Counted from the first letter of the stretch, positions 1-12,041 are shown. The stretch is 64,000 nucleotides of DNA from Cupriavidus malaysiensis (GCF_001854325.1 NZ_CP017754.1:2356001-2420000); one strand, 5' to 3'. Notes: a model not told the origin generated them from the sequence alone. Numbers and translations are program-made.

Positions 1-2
1 GT

Positions 3-1334
3 GACCACGGCGGCTGGATCGAAGAACTGCCCGACGGTTTCTCGATCGAGGACGCGGCGGGCCGGCTGCTGCAGGCAAACAGCCGGTTCCGCGGTATCTA
101 CGGGCTGCCCGCGGGGGCGGAGGTGGAGGGCCGCACGCTCGAGGAGATCGTCACCGCGGCGTGGCGGGCGCAGGCTTCCCGGCGCCACGGGCCGGGCGAG
201 GAGGCCGAACTGATCCGGGAGTGGAAACGCTTCGCGGGCGCGCCCTATGAGATTGCCTTGCCGCACGGGCGCTGGGTGCGCGTGATCGACGAACGGGCCG
301 GCAATGGATGGATCAAGTCGGCCCATTTCGACATCACGGTGTTCAAGCAGCAGCAGGCCAGCCTGATCGCCTCCGAGCGCACCGCGCGCGATCGCGAAGC
401 GCGCCTGCACGCCGTCATCGAGCAGTCGCCGTCCGGCGTCATGATCGTCGACCGCTACGGCCGCATCCTCGAGGCCAACCGGCTGCTGGCGTCGATGCTG
501 GGCACCAGCGCGGCGATCCTGGGCGGCGATACCTTGTTCCGCTACCTGCACGAAGATGACCTGCAGCCGGCGCGGCGGGCCCTGGAGGCGATCGCGGCGG
601 GCGAGCAGGCGACCTTCGAGCACGAAGGCCGTTTCCGTGCCGTGGACGGCACGTTTATCTGGGCCTTGAGCTCGATGGCGCCGCTGCAAACCCCTTCGAT
701 CGAAGGCATCGCCGCCATTGTCCAGGTGCAGGACATCCGCGCCCGCAAGCGCGCAGAAGCCGAACGCGACCAACTGCTGGTGCGCCTGGAGTACATGGCT
801 TTCCATGACGCGCTGACCGGGCTGGCCAACCGCGCCCGCTTCGACGAGGCGCTCGAAGACCTCGATGCCCTCGATGCGCCCGCCGGCGGCGATGCCAGGG
901 CGCATGCGATCTGCCTGATCGACCTCGACGGTTTCAAGCAGGTCAACGACGTCGGCGGGCATGGCGCCGGCGATGCGCTGCTGGCGGAGGTCGGCAGGGT
1001 CCTGCTGGCAGCGGAAGGGCGGCATGTGCTGCCGGCCCGGCTGGGCGGCGACGAGTTCGGCTTGCTGCTGGGTGCCGAGGCGGTGGCTGAGGCGCGCGCC
1101 ATCATCGAGCGGATCCTGGCCGGCATTGACGCGGTCCGCATCGGCCGCGACGGCCGGGTCTTCTCGGTCAAGGCGAGCGCCGGCATGGCACTGTTCAGGC
1201 CCGGCAGCGATGTCAAGCAGGTGCTGCGCGACGCGGATGCCGCCTGCTACCGGGCCAAGCGCAACGGCGGGGGCGGCGTGGTGATGGCGGATCCGGTGCC
1301 GGCGGCGGCGCAGGGTGGCCTGCCGGCCCGCTGA
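3..1334 (+). CDS. PAS/PAS-GGDEF diguanylate cyclase (5' partial)
   Basis: The reading frame is open from the left edge, so the N-terminus lies outside the window; 443 residues are visible. The first visible part is the end of a PAS-like sensor segment (WIEELPDGFSIEDAAGRLL). A complete second PAS domain follows (about residues 130-235: VIEQSPSGVMIVDRYGRIL), then a C-terminal GGDEF domain starting at FHDALTGLANR and carrying RLGGDEF. It should make cyclic di-GMP from two GTP in the cytoplasm in response to whatever the PAS domains bind. The four residues at the usual I-site position are GRHV rather than RxxD, so product inhibition at that site is probably absent. No transmembrane segment is visible in this part. 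The next gene is 537 bp away, so it is probably the last gene of its unit. Confidence 0.9.
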   Translation, partial: DHGGWIEELPDGFSIEDAAGRLLQANSRFRGIYGLPAGAEVEGRTLEEIVTAAWRAQASRRHGPGEEAELIREWKRFAGAPYEIALPHGRWVRVIDERAGNGWIKSAHFDITVFKQQQASLIASERTARDREARLHAVIEQSPSGVMIVDRYGRILEANRLLASMLGTSAAILGGDTLFRYLHEDDLQPARRALEAIAAGEQATFEHEGRFRAVDGTFIWALSSMAPLQTPSIEGIAAIVQVQDIRARKRAEAERDQLLVRLEYMAFHDALTGLANRARFDEALEDLDALDAPAGGDARAHAICLIDLDGFKQVNDVGGHGAGDALLAEVGRVLLAAEGRHVLPARLGGDEFGLLLGAEAVAEARAIIERILAGIDAVRIGRDGRVFSVKASAGMALFRPGSDVKQVLRDADAACYRAKRNGGGGVVMADPVPAAAQGGLPAR

Positions 1335-1871
1335 GGGCGCGAGAGCGCGGACGGCCACGCGCCGCCGACGGGCGCCAGCCCTGTCCCGAAAGAAAAGAGC
1401 CGACCGGGTGACGCCGGTCGGCCCCGCGCAAATGCGCTTGGGAATGGCAGCGGTTACTGCACCGGTATTTCATCATCTCGCGAGGGGAATAGTTGCGCGA
1501 AACAGATGTGATGTTTCCCACTATTTCGACTCTTGCATTCTCTTCGTTCCCTGGGCCGGGTCGTGCCGGCGCCGCGCACCGGCTGCGTTCATTGCGAGTT
1601 CATTGCAAGTTCAGTGCGAATGCGCTTGTCAAATCGAGTGATCATCAGCATGGCATCGCATGCACATACTGTGATAACTCAATGTATTCATCGAGAGACA
1701 ATGGGAGTGTGAAACTGCTCGCAAAATGCGCTGAATGTGCGTCGTTCTTTACACATCATCGTCTTTTTTCCGCATCCCCCTCATTGGTGGGGTGAGGGCT
1801 GGGGCAGGCCTGCCGTTAGCGCGCCCCAAGCTACCTCGTAGCGACCATTCATCCAGGGAAGGGAGAAGCGC
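1335..1871. other. Intergenic region without a supported gene
   Basis: 537 bp separate the diguanylate cyclase from the chemoreceptor. A 9-bp stem hairpin with a 6-nt loop lies at 1399-1422, but no T-run follows it on the + strand, so it is at best a weak terminator. The stretch 1560-1770 is clearly more AT-rich than its surroundings and probably holds the chemoreceptor promoter, although no convincing sigma-28 or sigma-70 pair was found. A 12-bp palindrome (ggcaggcctgcc) sits at 1803-1814. Short open frames here have no recognisable content. Confidence 0.6.
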
Positions 1872-3416
1872 ATGCGCAATAACCAGCCAGTGACGCAGCA
1901 CGAGTACGAGTTGCCGGACAACGCGACCCTGATGTCGACCACGGACGCCCACAGCCACATTGCCTACGCCAATGCCGCGTTCGTCGAGGTGAGCGGTTTT
2001 ACCCGCGAAGAGCTGCAGGGCCAGCCGCACAATATCGTGCGCCATCCCGACATGCCCACGGAGGCCTTCGCCGACATGTGGGCCACGCTCAAGCGCGGCG
2101 AGCCGTGGACCGCGCTGGTCAAGAACCGGCGCAAGGACGGCGACTACTACTGGGTGCGCGCCAATGCGATGCCGGTGGTGCGCGATGGCCGGCCGGTGGG
2201 CTACCTGTCGGTGCGCACCAAGGCCTCGCGCGAGGAGATCGGCGCCGCCGAGGCCTGCTACCGCGATTTCCGCGAAGGCCGTGCCAAGGGCTGGCGCTTC
2301 CACAAGGGACTGGTGCTGCGCGCGGGCTGGCTGGGCTGCCTGTCGCTGCCGCGCACCCTGCCGGTGCGCTGGCGCATCCGGCTCGGCCTGGCCGGCGTGC
2401 TGCCCGTGTCGCTGGCCGGCGCGCTGGCGCTGGGCGCCGGCGGCACAACGCTCTGGGGCGGCGGCGCGGTGCTCGCCGGCGCGCTGGGGCTGGCTTCGCT
2501 GTGGCTGGAGGCGCAGGTCTCGCGGCCGCTCGAGCGCATGCTGACGCAGGCGCTGCGCGTGGCCTCGGGCGAGAGCCAGAAGGTCGAGCACATGGACCGT
2601 GTCGATGAGATCGGCATGGCGCTGCGCACCATCAGCCAGCTCGGCCTGATGTTCCGCTGGCTGATCGACGACGTCAGCGAGCAGGTGCTGAGCGTGCAGA
2701 GCGCGAGCGGGGAGATCGCCCAGCGCAACAGCGACATGAGCGCGCGCACCGGGCGCGCCGCGGCGAGCGTGCAGGACACGGTGTCGTCGATGACGCAGGT
2801 GACCGAGGCGGTCCGCAACAATGCCGAGACGGCGGCCCAGGCCAATGCCATCTCGGGCGACGTCAGCCAGGCGGCGGCCAAGGGCGGGCAGGCCATGTCC
2901 GAGGTGGTGGCGACGATGGACGAGATCTCGGGCAGCTCGCACCGTATCGCGGACATCATCGGCGTGATCGACGGCATTGCCTTCCAGACCAATATCCTGG
3001 CCTTGAATGCCGCGGTGGAGGCCGCGCGCGCCGGCGAGCAGGGGCGCGGCTTCGCGGTGGTGGCGGACGAGGTGCGCCGGCTGGCGCAGCGCAGCGCCGG
3101 GGCGGCCAAGGAAATCAAGGCCCTGATCGATGCCAGCGCCGGCAAGGTCGAGCAAGGCACCCGCATCGTGCACGATGCCGGCGCGACCATGGACGATCTG
3201 GTCAGGCAGGTGCAGCGCGTCTCCGACCTGATCGCGGAGATCAGCGCCTCCACGGCCGAACAGTCGAGCGGGGTAGGCCGGGTTGGCCAGGCGATCGGCG
3301 AGATCGACCAGGTCACCCAGCAGAATGCCGAACTGGTCGGGCAGGGCGCGCAGGCCGCGCAGGCGCTGCGGCAGCAGGCGAACCGGCTGGCGGAGGCGGT
3401 CGGGGTGTTCTGCTGA
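1872..3416 (+). CDS. Aer-like PAS-containing methyl-accepting chemotaxis protein
   Basis: A 514-residue energy-taxis type receptor. The N-terminal PAS domain (about residues 15-120) has the Aer-type features: NATLMSTTD start, NIVRHPDMP, and a [15 protein letters not shown] segment. In E. coli Aer this fold binds FAD and senses redox state. Two hydrophobic helices (about residues 165-210) follow without a periplasmic domain, again as in Aer. The rest is the cytoplasmic MCP signalling domain with the hairpin tip [20 protein letters not shown], which docks CheA and CheW. The start is set by a purine-rich ribosome binding site (aagggagaag) just upstream. The C-terminus lacks a CheR-tether pentapeptide. 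FAD as the ligand is inferred from the family, not shown by the sequence. Confidence 0.92.
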   Translation: MRNNQPVTQHEYELPDNATLMSTTDAHSHIAYANAAFVEVSGFTREELQGQPHNIVRHPDMPTEAFADMWATLKRGEPWTALVKNRRKDGDYYWVRANAMPVVRDGRPVGYLSVRTKASREEIGAAEACYRDFREGRAKGWRFHKGLVLRAGWLGCLSLPRTLPVRWRIRLGLAGVLPVSLAGALALGAGGTTLWGGGAVLAGALGLASLWLEAQVSRPLERMLTQALRVASGESQKVEHMDRVDEIGMALRTISQLGLMFRWLIDDVSEQVLSVQSASGEIAQRNSDMSARTGRAAASVQDTVSSMTQVTEAVRNNAETAAQANAISGDVSQAAAKGGQAMSEVVATMDEISGSSHRIADIIGVIDGIAFQTNILALNAAVEAARAGEQGRGFAVVADEVRRLAQRSAGAAKEIKALIDASAGKVEQGTRIVHDAGATMDDLVRQVQRVSDLIAEISASTAEQSSGVGRVGQAIGEIDQVTQQNAELVGQGAQAAQALRQQANRLAEAVGVFC

Positions 3417-4223
3417 GCGTGGCGCGCGCGGCGGTGCCGGCCCGGGATTACAATGCCGCCCTGACGGAACGGGCGGCAGGGGCGCCGGAGCCGCCGCGCG
3501 CGGTACGCCGCCCGGCCGGCCCGGGTGCGTACGGCCGCGCCGCCCTGATGCCCACGGGTCCGGGACGGGCCGGTCTTTGTCCTTCCAGGATCCAGGTATG
3601 CGGACAATCCTCTTGCTCGAGGATGAGAGCGAATTGCGCGACGAAATCGCCGCCTTCCTGCAGAAACGGCAGTGGGCGGTGCTGCAGGCGGGCAGCCTGG
3701 CCGAATTCGCGCCCTTGTGCGAACAGGCCGACATCGCGGTGATCGATGCCATGCTGCCCGATGGCTCCGGCTTCGACGCGGTGCGGGCCTTGCGCCGCCA
3801 GCGGCCCGGTTGCGGCATCGTCATGCTGACGGCGCGCGGCGAGACCCACGACAAGCTGCAGGGCTTCGACGGCGGCGCCGACCATTACCTGGTCAAGCCG
3901 GTCAAGCTGCTGGAGTTCGATGCGGTGCTGCGTGCCTTGAGCCGGCGCGTCGCCACCAGCTGGCGGCTGGACCGGCAGGCCGGCCGGCTCAGCTCGCCGG
4001 ACGGCGCCGCCATCGCCGTGTCCGTCAACGAAGGCAGCCTGCTCGAGCTGCTGGCGCGCCATCCCGGCCAGCCGGCGAGCCGCCGCGAGATCGTCGAGAG
4101 CTTCGGCGAGGACTGGCGGCACTACGACGAGCGCCGCCTCGAAACCCTGGTCAGCCGGCTGCGCCAGCGCTGGCGCGGCGAGACCGCCAGCGAACTGCCG
4201 CTGCGTGCCGCCCACGGCGTCGG

Positions 4224-6329
<2,106 letters not shown>

Positions 6330-6564
6330 CACCGTAAACGGGAGAAAAGAGCCAGGCCGGCACGTGCCGCATCGGAGGCGGCCGTCGGCATAGGGGGCGA
6401 TAGGAGCCAATCGGGGGCAGCAGAGGGCAAGACTATAGCCCAGCGCGGCCCGTTTTCCCGCCACGGCGAGGGGATGTCAGGATTTGTCAGCTTTACGCGC
6501 GCGATGTGCTGTAGCATCGCCGAAGCAATACTTGGACTTGGCCGACCACCCGCAGCCCGAACCC

Positions 6565-7623
6565 ATGCAACGCGACGAACTACTCAAGCGCCTGGCGCAG
6601 GGCGCGCGTCTCTACCTGACTTCCACGCCCTGGGGTTCACGTGTCCAGGGCGCGCTGCTGCGCGACGAGACGGCTCCCGACGGCCACCAGCTGATTCCCG
6701 GCAGCAAGGTCGAGCGCCTGCTGGAGATGCGGCTGCTGCGCCATGGTCCGGTGGACGAGCATGGCAATATCGACCTGATCCTGACCCGCATCGGGCTGGC
6801 GGCCGTCTATGGCCGTCGCGCGGTCGCGGCCGGGCTGCCGTTGGCGGCGAACGGTACCACCGGCGCCGCCGCCCCGGCAGCGCCTGCCGCCGCCGCTGTC
6901 CCCGCGCCGCGGCAGCCGGAGGCCGGGATTCCGGATTATTCCTTTGCCTTCCAGCCTATCGTCGACGTCGAGCGCGGCGCGGTGGTGGCCTACGAGGCGT
7001 TCGCGCGCCGGCGTGGCGACCGTTCGTCCGCCCACCTGATGCGTGCCTTGCCGACCGATGCCATCCATCGCTTCGACGATGAATGCCGCGTTGCGGCAAT
7101 GACCGTGGCAGAGCGGCTCGGCATCCGCCATCGCCTGCACGTCAACTGCTTCCTGCCGGAACAGGCGGAAACCCAGCTCTCGCTCGAGCAGACGGCGGCG
7201 GCGGCTCTCCGGCTCGGCTACCAGCGCGGCCGCCTGGTCCTGGAAAACAAGGCCGACGAGATCATCGACCGCCCCGAGGCCTACGCCGCGCGCATGCAGC
7301 CGCTGCGCGACCAGGGGCTCAAGCTGGCGCTCAGCGAGATCGGCGCCAGTTCGGCCGGCCTGAACCTGGTGGCGGCCATCCGGCCCGATATCGTCAAGCT
7401 GAGCCGCAAGACCGTGCACGGCGTGGGCAAGGACGGGCGCCAGCAGCGCTTCGTGCCGCAGGCGGTCCAGCTCTGCCGCAATCTCGGCATCGCCGTCATC
7501 GCGGAGTGCGTCGAGACCCTGGAGCAATACCGCTGGCTGCGCAACGCCGGCGTGCACCTGTTCCAGGGCAATCTGTTCGCCGCGCCGGCGTTCGAGGCGG
7601 CGCCGCCGGCACGGCTGCCCTGA
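6565..7623 (+). CDS. Degenerate EAL-domain protein
   Basis: 352 residues. The N-terminal 100 residues are a small unrecognised domain. They are followed by an Ala/Pro linker and then an EAL fold (about 125-345). EAL landmarks can be followed in order: QPIVD, YEAF in place of EAL, VNCF, LENKADE in place of EITE, ALSEIGAS in place of the metal-binding DDFG motif, IVKLS, AECVET and QGNLFAAP. Loss of the double Asp and of the second Glu in EITE argues that it does not hydrolyse cyclic di-GMP. It could bind the nucleotide or a protein partner, as YdiV-type proteins do. No clear ribosome binding site precedes any candidate start. It is divergent from the DISM kinase, and the 235 bp between them must hold both promoters. 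Confidence 0.8.
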   Translation: MQRDELLKRLAQGARLYLTSTPWGSRVQGALLRDETAPDGHQLIPGSKVERLLEMRLLRHGPVDEHGNIDLILTRIGLAAVYGRRAVAAGLPLAANGTTGAAAPAAPAAAAVPAPRQPEAGIPDYSFAFQPIVDVERGAVVAYEAFARRRGDRSSAHLMRALPTDAIHRFDDECRVAAMTVAERLGIRHRLHVNCFLPEQAETQLSLEQTAAAALRLGYQRGRLVLENKADEIIDRPEAYAARMQPLRDQGLKLALSEIGASSAGLNLVAAIRPDIVKLSRKTVHGVGKDGRQQRFVPQAVQLCRNLGIAVIAECVETLEQYRWLRNAGVHLFQGNLFAAPAFEAAPPARLP

Positions 7624-7939
7624 GCGCGGGCGGCCGGGCCGGCAGAACCGCCGGAGCGGGGGAAAAAAAGACGCCCCGGTGGTGGACTGGGGCGGTTGAT
7701 TTGGGAATGTGGGGCAAGGTGAGAGCCCCGGTACCCATGCTACGGCGGGTGCCGGCGGGCCACCATCCTCCCGACGGCTGACATCCCGATGGCTGATGCC
7801 GGCCGCACCCGGCCGCACCCGGCAGCGCGAGGCCGCGGCAGGGTGGCGTGCCAGCGCCTATGGTGGAAGCAGGGCCGGGCGCCTGCCTGCTGGAGCTGGC
7901 GCCACCGGGCAGCCGAGCCAGCCACGCCGAGGGGCCGCG
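7624..7939. other. Intergenic region with a weak terminator-like hairpin
   Basis: 316 bp between the EAL gene and the SRAP gene. An A-run (7662-7669) precedes a 6-bp stem hairpin at 7672-7694 (cgcccc/ggggcg) followed by a modest T-rich patch, a possible terminator for the EAL gene. The rest is GC-rich with no further recognisable element. Open frames upstream of 7940 lack family content and are treated as noncoding. Confidence 0.5.
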
Positions 7940-8905
7940 ATGTGCTATTCCGCCATGATCCGATCCGAACACCGCCGCTACGAGAGGGAGTACGGCGTGC
8001 AGGTGAGCCTGCGGCGCTATGTCGAACTGTTCTGGGAAAAGCGCCGCGATGGCGGCTGGCTGCGCATCCCCAAGGCGATGCGCGCCGATTTCGCCGAGGC
8101 ACGCACGCCGGCTGAACGGGAGCTGGCAGAACTCGCCGCCGCCGCCGACGGGGAGCAGGCCCGTATCCTCGAGGCCGAGCTGTTCCGTCAGAAGGCGCGG
8201 CTGGCGGAGGCCGAGCGCGCGCTGGCTGTGCGCGCCAGCCGCAAGGCGGAGGATGAGCAGCGCATCGCCACCGACAAGATCGCACGCGCCCAGCGCAACC
8301 TGGCGGACCTGCAGCGCAGCCACCTGATGCAGCGCGACGCCCGCATCTTTCCCGGCCACTATGCGCCGCTGATCATCTGGCAGGACGGGGGCCGCGTACT
8401 GGTGCCGATGCGCTACCAGTGCCGGCTGCCGGGCTGGAGCGAAGCGGACGAGCGCAGGCGGCCCGGTACCTACAATGCCCGGCGCGACAACCTGGGGCAT
8501 GCCTGGCGCAAGCTGTTCGGCCACCAGCACGGCGTGCTGGTGGTGACGGCCTTCTTCGAGAACGTGGCGCGCCACAAGCTGGAGCACCGGCCGCTGCCTG
8601 CGGGGGAGGCCGAGGAGAATGTGGTGCTGGAGTTCAGTCCGCAGCCGCCGGCCGACATGCTGCTGGCCTGCCTGTGGTCATACAGCCCGGGCGAGGGCGG
8701 CGGGCCCGGGCTCTACTCGTTCGCGGCCATCACCGACGAGCCGCCGCCCGAGGTCGCGGCCGCCGGCCACGACCGTTGCATCATTCCCCTGCGTCCCGGG
8801 CATCTCGACGCCTGGCTCCAGCCGGATCCCCACGACCTGGCCGCGCAGCAGGCCATCCTCGACGACCGCGCGCCGCTGCATTTCGCCCATCGGCTCGCGG
8901 CCTAG
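7940..8905 (+). CDS. SRAP-domain protein (YedK/HMCES family), DNA-protein crosslink factor
   Basis: 321 residues, beginning MCYS, so the catalytic Cys2 becomes N-terminal after Met removal. This fixes the start. Family landmarks follow: TYNARRDNL (active-site Asn), a downstream FFENV (Glu), AAITDEPP, and HDRCIIPL (active-site His). SRAP proteins protect abasic sites in single-stranded DNA by forming a thiazolidine crosslink through Cys2. The typical bacterial protein is about 220 residues. The excess here is a charged, Ala/Glu/Arg-rich insertion (about residues 50-130) that looks like a coiled coil. The usual HDRMP is HDRCIP-like, a mild deviation. No LexA-like box was found upstream. Confidence 0.88.
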   Translation: MCYSAMIRSEHRRYEREYGVQVSLRRYVELFWEKRRDGGWLRIPKAMRADFAEARTPAERELAELAAAADGEQARILEAELFRQKARLAEAERALAVRASRKAEDEQRIATDKIARAQRNLADLQRSHLMQRDARIFPGHYAPLIIWQDGGRVLVPMRYQCRLPGWSEADERRRPGTYNARRDNLGHAWRKLFGHQHGVLVVTAFFENVARHKLEHRPLPAGEAEENVVLEFSPQPPADMLLACLWSYSPGEGGGPGLYSFAAITDEPPPEVAAAGHDRCIIPLRPGHLDAWLQPDPHDLAAQQAILDDRAPLHFAHRLAA

Positions 8906-8968
8906 CGGCCTGGCGGCCCGAAGCGCTGGCCCTGAAGCGCTGAATCCTGGAACCACCGAAAGCGGTCG

Positions 8969-9373
8969 TCAGGTGCCGGACAGCAGGTCGCGCGCGTTCA
9001 GCAGCGCATAGGCGATCTCGGGCCGGGTTTCCATGCTGCGCCGGATCGCGGCCGGGATGGCCTGCCGTGTCTTGCGGCACAGGCCCGGCTGCTCCGCCAC
9101 CTGGATGGCGATGCCGCGCGTGGTGCGCACCTCGTTGGCACTGGGCGTGACGGTCAGCACGATGCCCAGTTGTTCGAACATGCGCTGTTCCATGCGCCGC
9201 AGGTCTTCCAGGCTGGCCAGGCTTTCGAGGCGGGCGATCAGCCGCTTTTCCTCTTCCCGTGTCAGCCGCAGGATGCGCAGGTCGGCCCGCGGATCCTCCA
9301 GCAGCGCATCGCGGCCGCAGATGCAGGCGCCGGGCGGGCAGCCGGTGCGGATCGGGAACGGTGGGGCGTTCAT
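8969..9373 (-). CDS. Conserved hypothetical protein with an N-terminal Cys cluster
   Basis: 134 residues, unrecognised. The N-terminus carries GCPPGACICGRD, three cysteines close together (C-x4-C-x-C), which could bind a metal. The middle is a charged helix (LTREEEKRLIARLESLASLEDLRRMEQRM, quoted in part as a likely coiled coil), and the rest is mixed alpha/beta. It lies convergent with the SRAP gene and divergent from the MFS transporter gene. Codon use matches the surrounding core genes. No function is proposed. Confidence 0.65.
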   Translation of the reverse strand: MNAPPFPIRTGCPPGACICGRDALLEDPRADLRILRLTREEEKRLIARLESLASLEDLRRMEQRMFEQLGIVLTVTPSANEVRTTRGIAIQVAEQPGLCRKTRQAIPAAIRRSMETRPEIAYALLNARDLLSGT

Positions 9374-9610
9374 GTCGTGGAGGGGGCGGGCGCGTCCGGC
9401 GCGGGATGCGTGGCGCTGCCGGCAATCATAAACCAGGCGGCGCCGCCTTCGCCCGGCCGGCGCGGCCGGAGGCCGGCCGGGTTTACGCCGATGTCGAGCA
9501 CCTTGTCACCTCCTTATTATCTGTTCCTTAGGAGAACGTGAGTTCTTATGGCGAACAATCGGGCCGGCAGCAGGATGATCCGGCCTCGGCGCAAACCGGC
9601 AGGAGACAGC

Positions 9611-11002
9611 ATGCAAGATCCCGCAGCAACCCGCGTCGTCGACGTCCAGGCCTTTATCGACGGCCAGCGTTTTTCCGCTTACCAGTGGCTGATCCTGCTG
9701 CTGTGCTTCCTGATCGTGGCGATCGACGGCTTCGATACCGCGGCGATCGGCTATATCGCTCCCGCGCTGGTGCAGGACTGGGGCATCGACAAGGCCACGC
9801 TCGGCCCGGTCATGAGCGCGGCGCTGTTCGGCCTCGCTGGCGGCGCTATCTTTGCCGGGCCGCTGGCCGACCGGGTCGGCCGCAAGGCGGTGCTGGTGCT
9901 GTCGGTGTTCTTCTTCGGCGCCTGGAGCCTGGCCACCGCCTTCGCCGGCTCGCTCGAATCGCTGACGGTGATGCGTTTCCTGACCGGCCTGGGCCTGGGC
10001 GCGGCCATGCCCAACGCGGTCACGCTGATGTCCGAGTTCGCCCCGGCGCGGCGCCGCGCGGTGCTGGTCAACACCATGTTCTGCGGGTTCCCGCTGGGCT
10101 CCGCCGCCGGTGGCTTCGTGGCCGGCTGGATGATCCCGCACTACGGCTGGCACAGCGTGCTCGTGCTCGGCGGCGTGGTGCCGCTGGTGCTGGCGGTGCT
10201 GCTGGTGCTGCTGCTGCCGGAGTCGGTGCGCTATATGGTGATGCGCGGCCAGCCGGCCGGGCGGATCCGCCGGGTGCTGGCCCGCCTGACCGGCTCGGTC
10301 ATCGACCCGGCGCTGCGCTTCACGCTGGACGAGGCGGCGCCGCGCGCGGGCTCGGCCATCGGCACGGTGCTGTCGCGACGCTACCGCCTGGGCTCGGCCA
10401 TGCTGTGGCTGACCTACTTCATGGGCCTGGTGATCTTCTACCTGCTGACCAGCTGGATGCCCACGCTGATGAAGGACGCCGGCTTCAGCATCGAGCGCGC
10501 CGCCTTCCTGACCGCACTGTTCCCGCTCGGCGGCGGCGTCGGCACCATCCTGGCCGGCTGGCTGATGGACCGCATGAATCCCAACAAGGTGATCGCCTTC
10601 ACCTATGCGCTGACCGGCGTGCTGGTCTATGCCGTGGGGCGGGGCAGCGGCGGCCCGCTGCTGCTGCTGGGCGTGCTGATCTTCCTCGCCGGCACGGCGA
10701 TGAACGGTGCGCAGTCGTCGATGCCCTCGCTGGCCGCGGGCTTCTACCCGACCCGGGGGCGCGCCACCGGGGTGGCCTGGATGCTGGGCATCGGCCGCTT
10801 CGGCGGCATCGCCGGCGCGTTGCTGGGCGCCGAGCTGATGCGCCGCCACCTGAGCTTCGACGCCATCTTCACCTTGCTGGCGGTGCCCGCGCTGGTGGCC
10901 GCGGTGGCGCTGGTCGTCAAGCACCTGGGCGAGGCCGGCCGGCCGCGGGCGGACGAGGACGGCGATGCACCGGCGGGGGCGGGCATGGTTTCCGGGCACT
11001 GA
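9611..11002 (+). CDS. MFS transporter, aromatic acid:H+ symporter (AAHS) family
   Basis: 463 residues with 12 predicted transmembrane helices. The N-terminus VDVQAFIDGQRFSAYQWLI...DGFDTAAIGYIAPAL is characteristic of the AAHS subfamily (PcaK, BenK, MhpT). The DGFD in helix 1 is the acidic motif needed for substrate movement in PcaK. The MFS loop motif is GPLADRVGRKAV. The protein should import an aromatic or hydroxylated aromatic acid with protons across the inner membrane. The start has an aggagac ribosome binding site 4-10 bp upstream. A second aggaga lies 80 bp earlier before a GTG in another frame, and an upstream in-frame ATG at 9548 would add 21 basic residues. No catabolic genes adjoin it, so the substrate cannot be assigned. 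Confidence 0.9.
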   Translation: MQDPAATRVVDVQAFIDGQRFSAYQWLILLLCFLIVAIDGFDTAAIGYIAPALVQDWGIDKATLGPVMSAALFGLAGGAIFAGPLADRVGRKAVLVLSVFFFGAWSLATAFAGSLESLTVMRFLTGLGLGAAMPNAVTLMSEFAPARRRAVLVNTMFCGFPLGSAAGGFVAGWMIPHYGWHSVLVLGGVVPLVLAVLLVLLLPESVRYMVMRGQPAGRIRRVLARLTGSVIDPALRFTLDEAAPRAGSAIGTVLSRRYRLGSAMLWLTYFMGLVIFYLLTSWMPTLMKDAGFSIERAAFLTALFPLGGGVGTILAGWLMDRMNPNKVIAFTYALTGVLVYAVGRGSGGPLLLLGVLIFLAGTAMNGAQSSMPSLAAGFYPTRGRATGVAWMLGIGRFGGIAGALLGAELMRRHLSFDAIFTLLAVPALVAAVALVVKHLGEAGRPRADEDGDAPAGAGMVSGH

Positions 11003-11093
11003 TCGCCGATCCCGGGCGGCGGCGAGGGCCGCCGGGCAAGCGGCTTCATGCCGAATTTGCATGAGGCCGCGCGCCAGGCTGTGAAAGAATGAC

Positions 11094-11140
11094 GAGGATG
11101 GCACAAGCGGCTGAGGCCGCGGCGCCATCCTCTTTTTTTT
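11094..11140 (+). terminator. Strong intrinsic terminator after the MFS gene
   Basis: A 9-bp outer stem (gaggatggc / gccatcctc) encloses an inner 5-bp stem (gcggc-tgag-gccgc) and is followed directly by eight T residues. It lies 92 bp after the MFS stop and 53 bp before the aminotransferase start. Confidence 0.92.
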
Positions 11141-11192
11141 GGGGCGGCACCGCCACCCCACGTTTCCGCTCCCGAGCGCAGCCCCAGCCACC

Positions 11193-12041
11193 ATGCAAGA
11201 CGCTACCGTTTACCTGAACGGCGAATTCACGCCGTTGTCCGAAGCCCGTATCTCCGTCCTCGACCGCGGCTTCATCTTCGGCGATGGCATCTACGAAGTC
11301 ATTCCCCTTTACGGCGGCAAGCCGTTCCGTGCCGCGCAGCACCTGGCGCGGCTGGCGCGCAGCCTGGAGGCGATCGGCATGCGCAATCCGCATGACGAGG
11401 CCGGCTGGATGGCGCTGATCGGACGGGTGGCCGAGGCCAACGGCGCGCGCGCCGACCAGATGATCTACCTGCAGGTGACGCGCGGCGTGGCCAAGCGCAC
11501 CCATGCCTTTCCGCGCGAGGCCGAGCCCACCGTGTTCATCATGAGCAGTCCGATGGCGCTGCCGCCGGCCCAGGCGCGTGAACGCGGCGTGGCCTGCGTG
11601 ACGATGGAAGACCGGCGCTGGCTGCACTGCCACATCAAGTCGACCTCGCTGCTGGGCAATGTGCTGGCGGCGCAGTATGCCGCCGAGCAGGAAGTCACCG
11701 AGGCGATCCAGTTCCGCGACGGCTGGCTGACCGAGGCTTCCTCGTCCAACGTCTGGATCGTCAAGGATGGCACGGTCAGCGCGCCGCCCAAGGATGCGCT
11801 GATCCTGGAGGGCATCCGCTATGGCCTGATCGAGGAGCTGTGCGCGGCGGCGGACATTCCCCTGGTGTCCCGGCGCATCGCGCGCGAGGAAGTCTTTGCT
11901 GCGGACGAGGTGCTGCTGTCATCGGCGAGCAAGGAGATCCTGCCGGTGGTCTCCATCGATGGCAAGACGGTCGGGGCGGGCGTGCCCGGCCCGGTATTCG
12001 CCCGCCTTTACGCTGGCTACCAGGCAGCCAAGGCGGCCTGA
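11193..12041 (+). CDS. dat: D-amino-acid aminotransferase (class IV)
   Basis: 282 residues of the fold-type IV PLP aminotransferase family. The N-terminus YLNGEFTPLSEARISVLDRGFIFGDGIYEV is typical of D-alanine transaminases and branched-chain aminotransferase relatives. Lys149 in HCHIKSTS is the PLP lysine, and LTEASSSNVWIV and ILEGIRYG are conserved cofactor and substrate-site motifs. The expected reaction is D-alanine + 2-oxoglutarate to pyruvate + D-glutamate, feeding peptidoglycan precursors. The start lies at the family N-terminus; an ORF start 18 codons earlier falls just after the T-run of the upstream terminator and is unlikely. 4-amino-4-deoxychorismate lyase was considered, but the Lys region and N-terminus fit Dat better. 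Confidence 0.85.
   Translation: MQDATVYLNGEFTPLSEARISVLDRGFIFGDGIYEVIPLYGGKPFRAAQHLARLARSLEAIGMRNPHDEAGWMALIGRVAEANGARADQMIYLQVTRGVAKRTHAFPREAEPTVFIMSSPMALPPAQARERGVACVTMEDRRWLHCHIKSTSLLGNVLAAQYAAEQEVTEAIQFRDGWLTEASSSNVWIVKDGTVSAPPKDALILEGIRYGLIEELCAAADIPLVSRRIAREEVFAADEVLLSSASKEILPVVSIDGKTVGAGVPGPVFARLYAGYQAAKAA

Noticed and set aside
1749..3854. A 701-codon open frame on the - strand opposite the chemoreceptor
   Set aside because: No domain and biased composition; the + strand holds an intact PAS-MCP protein.
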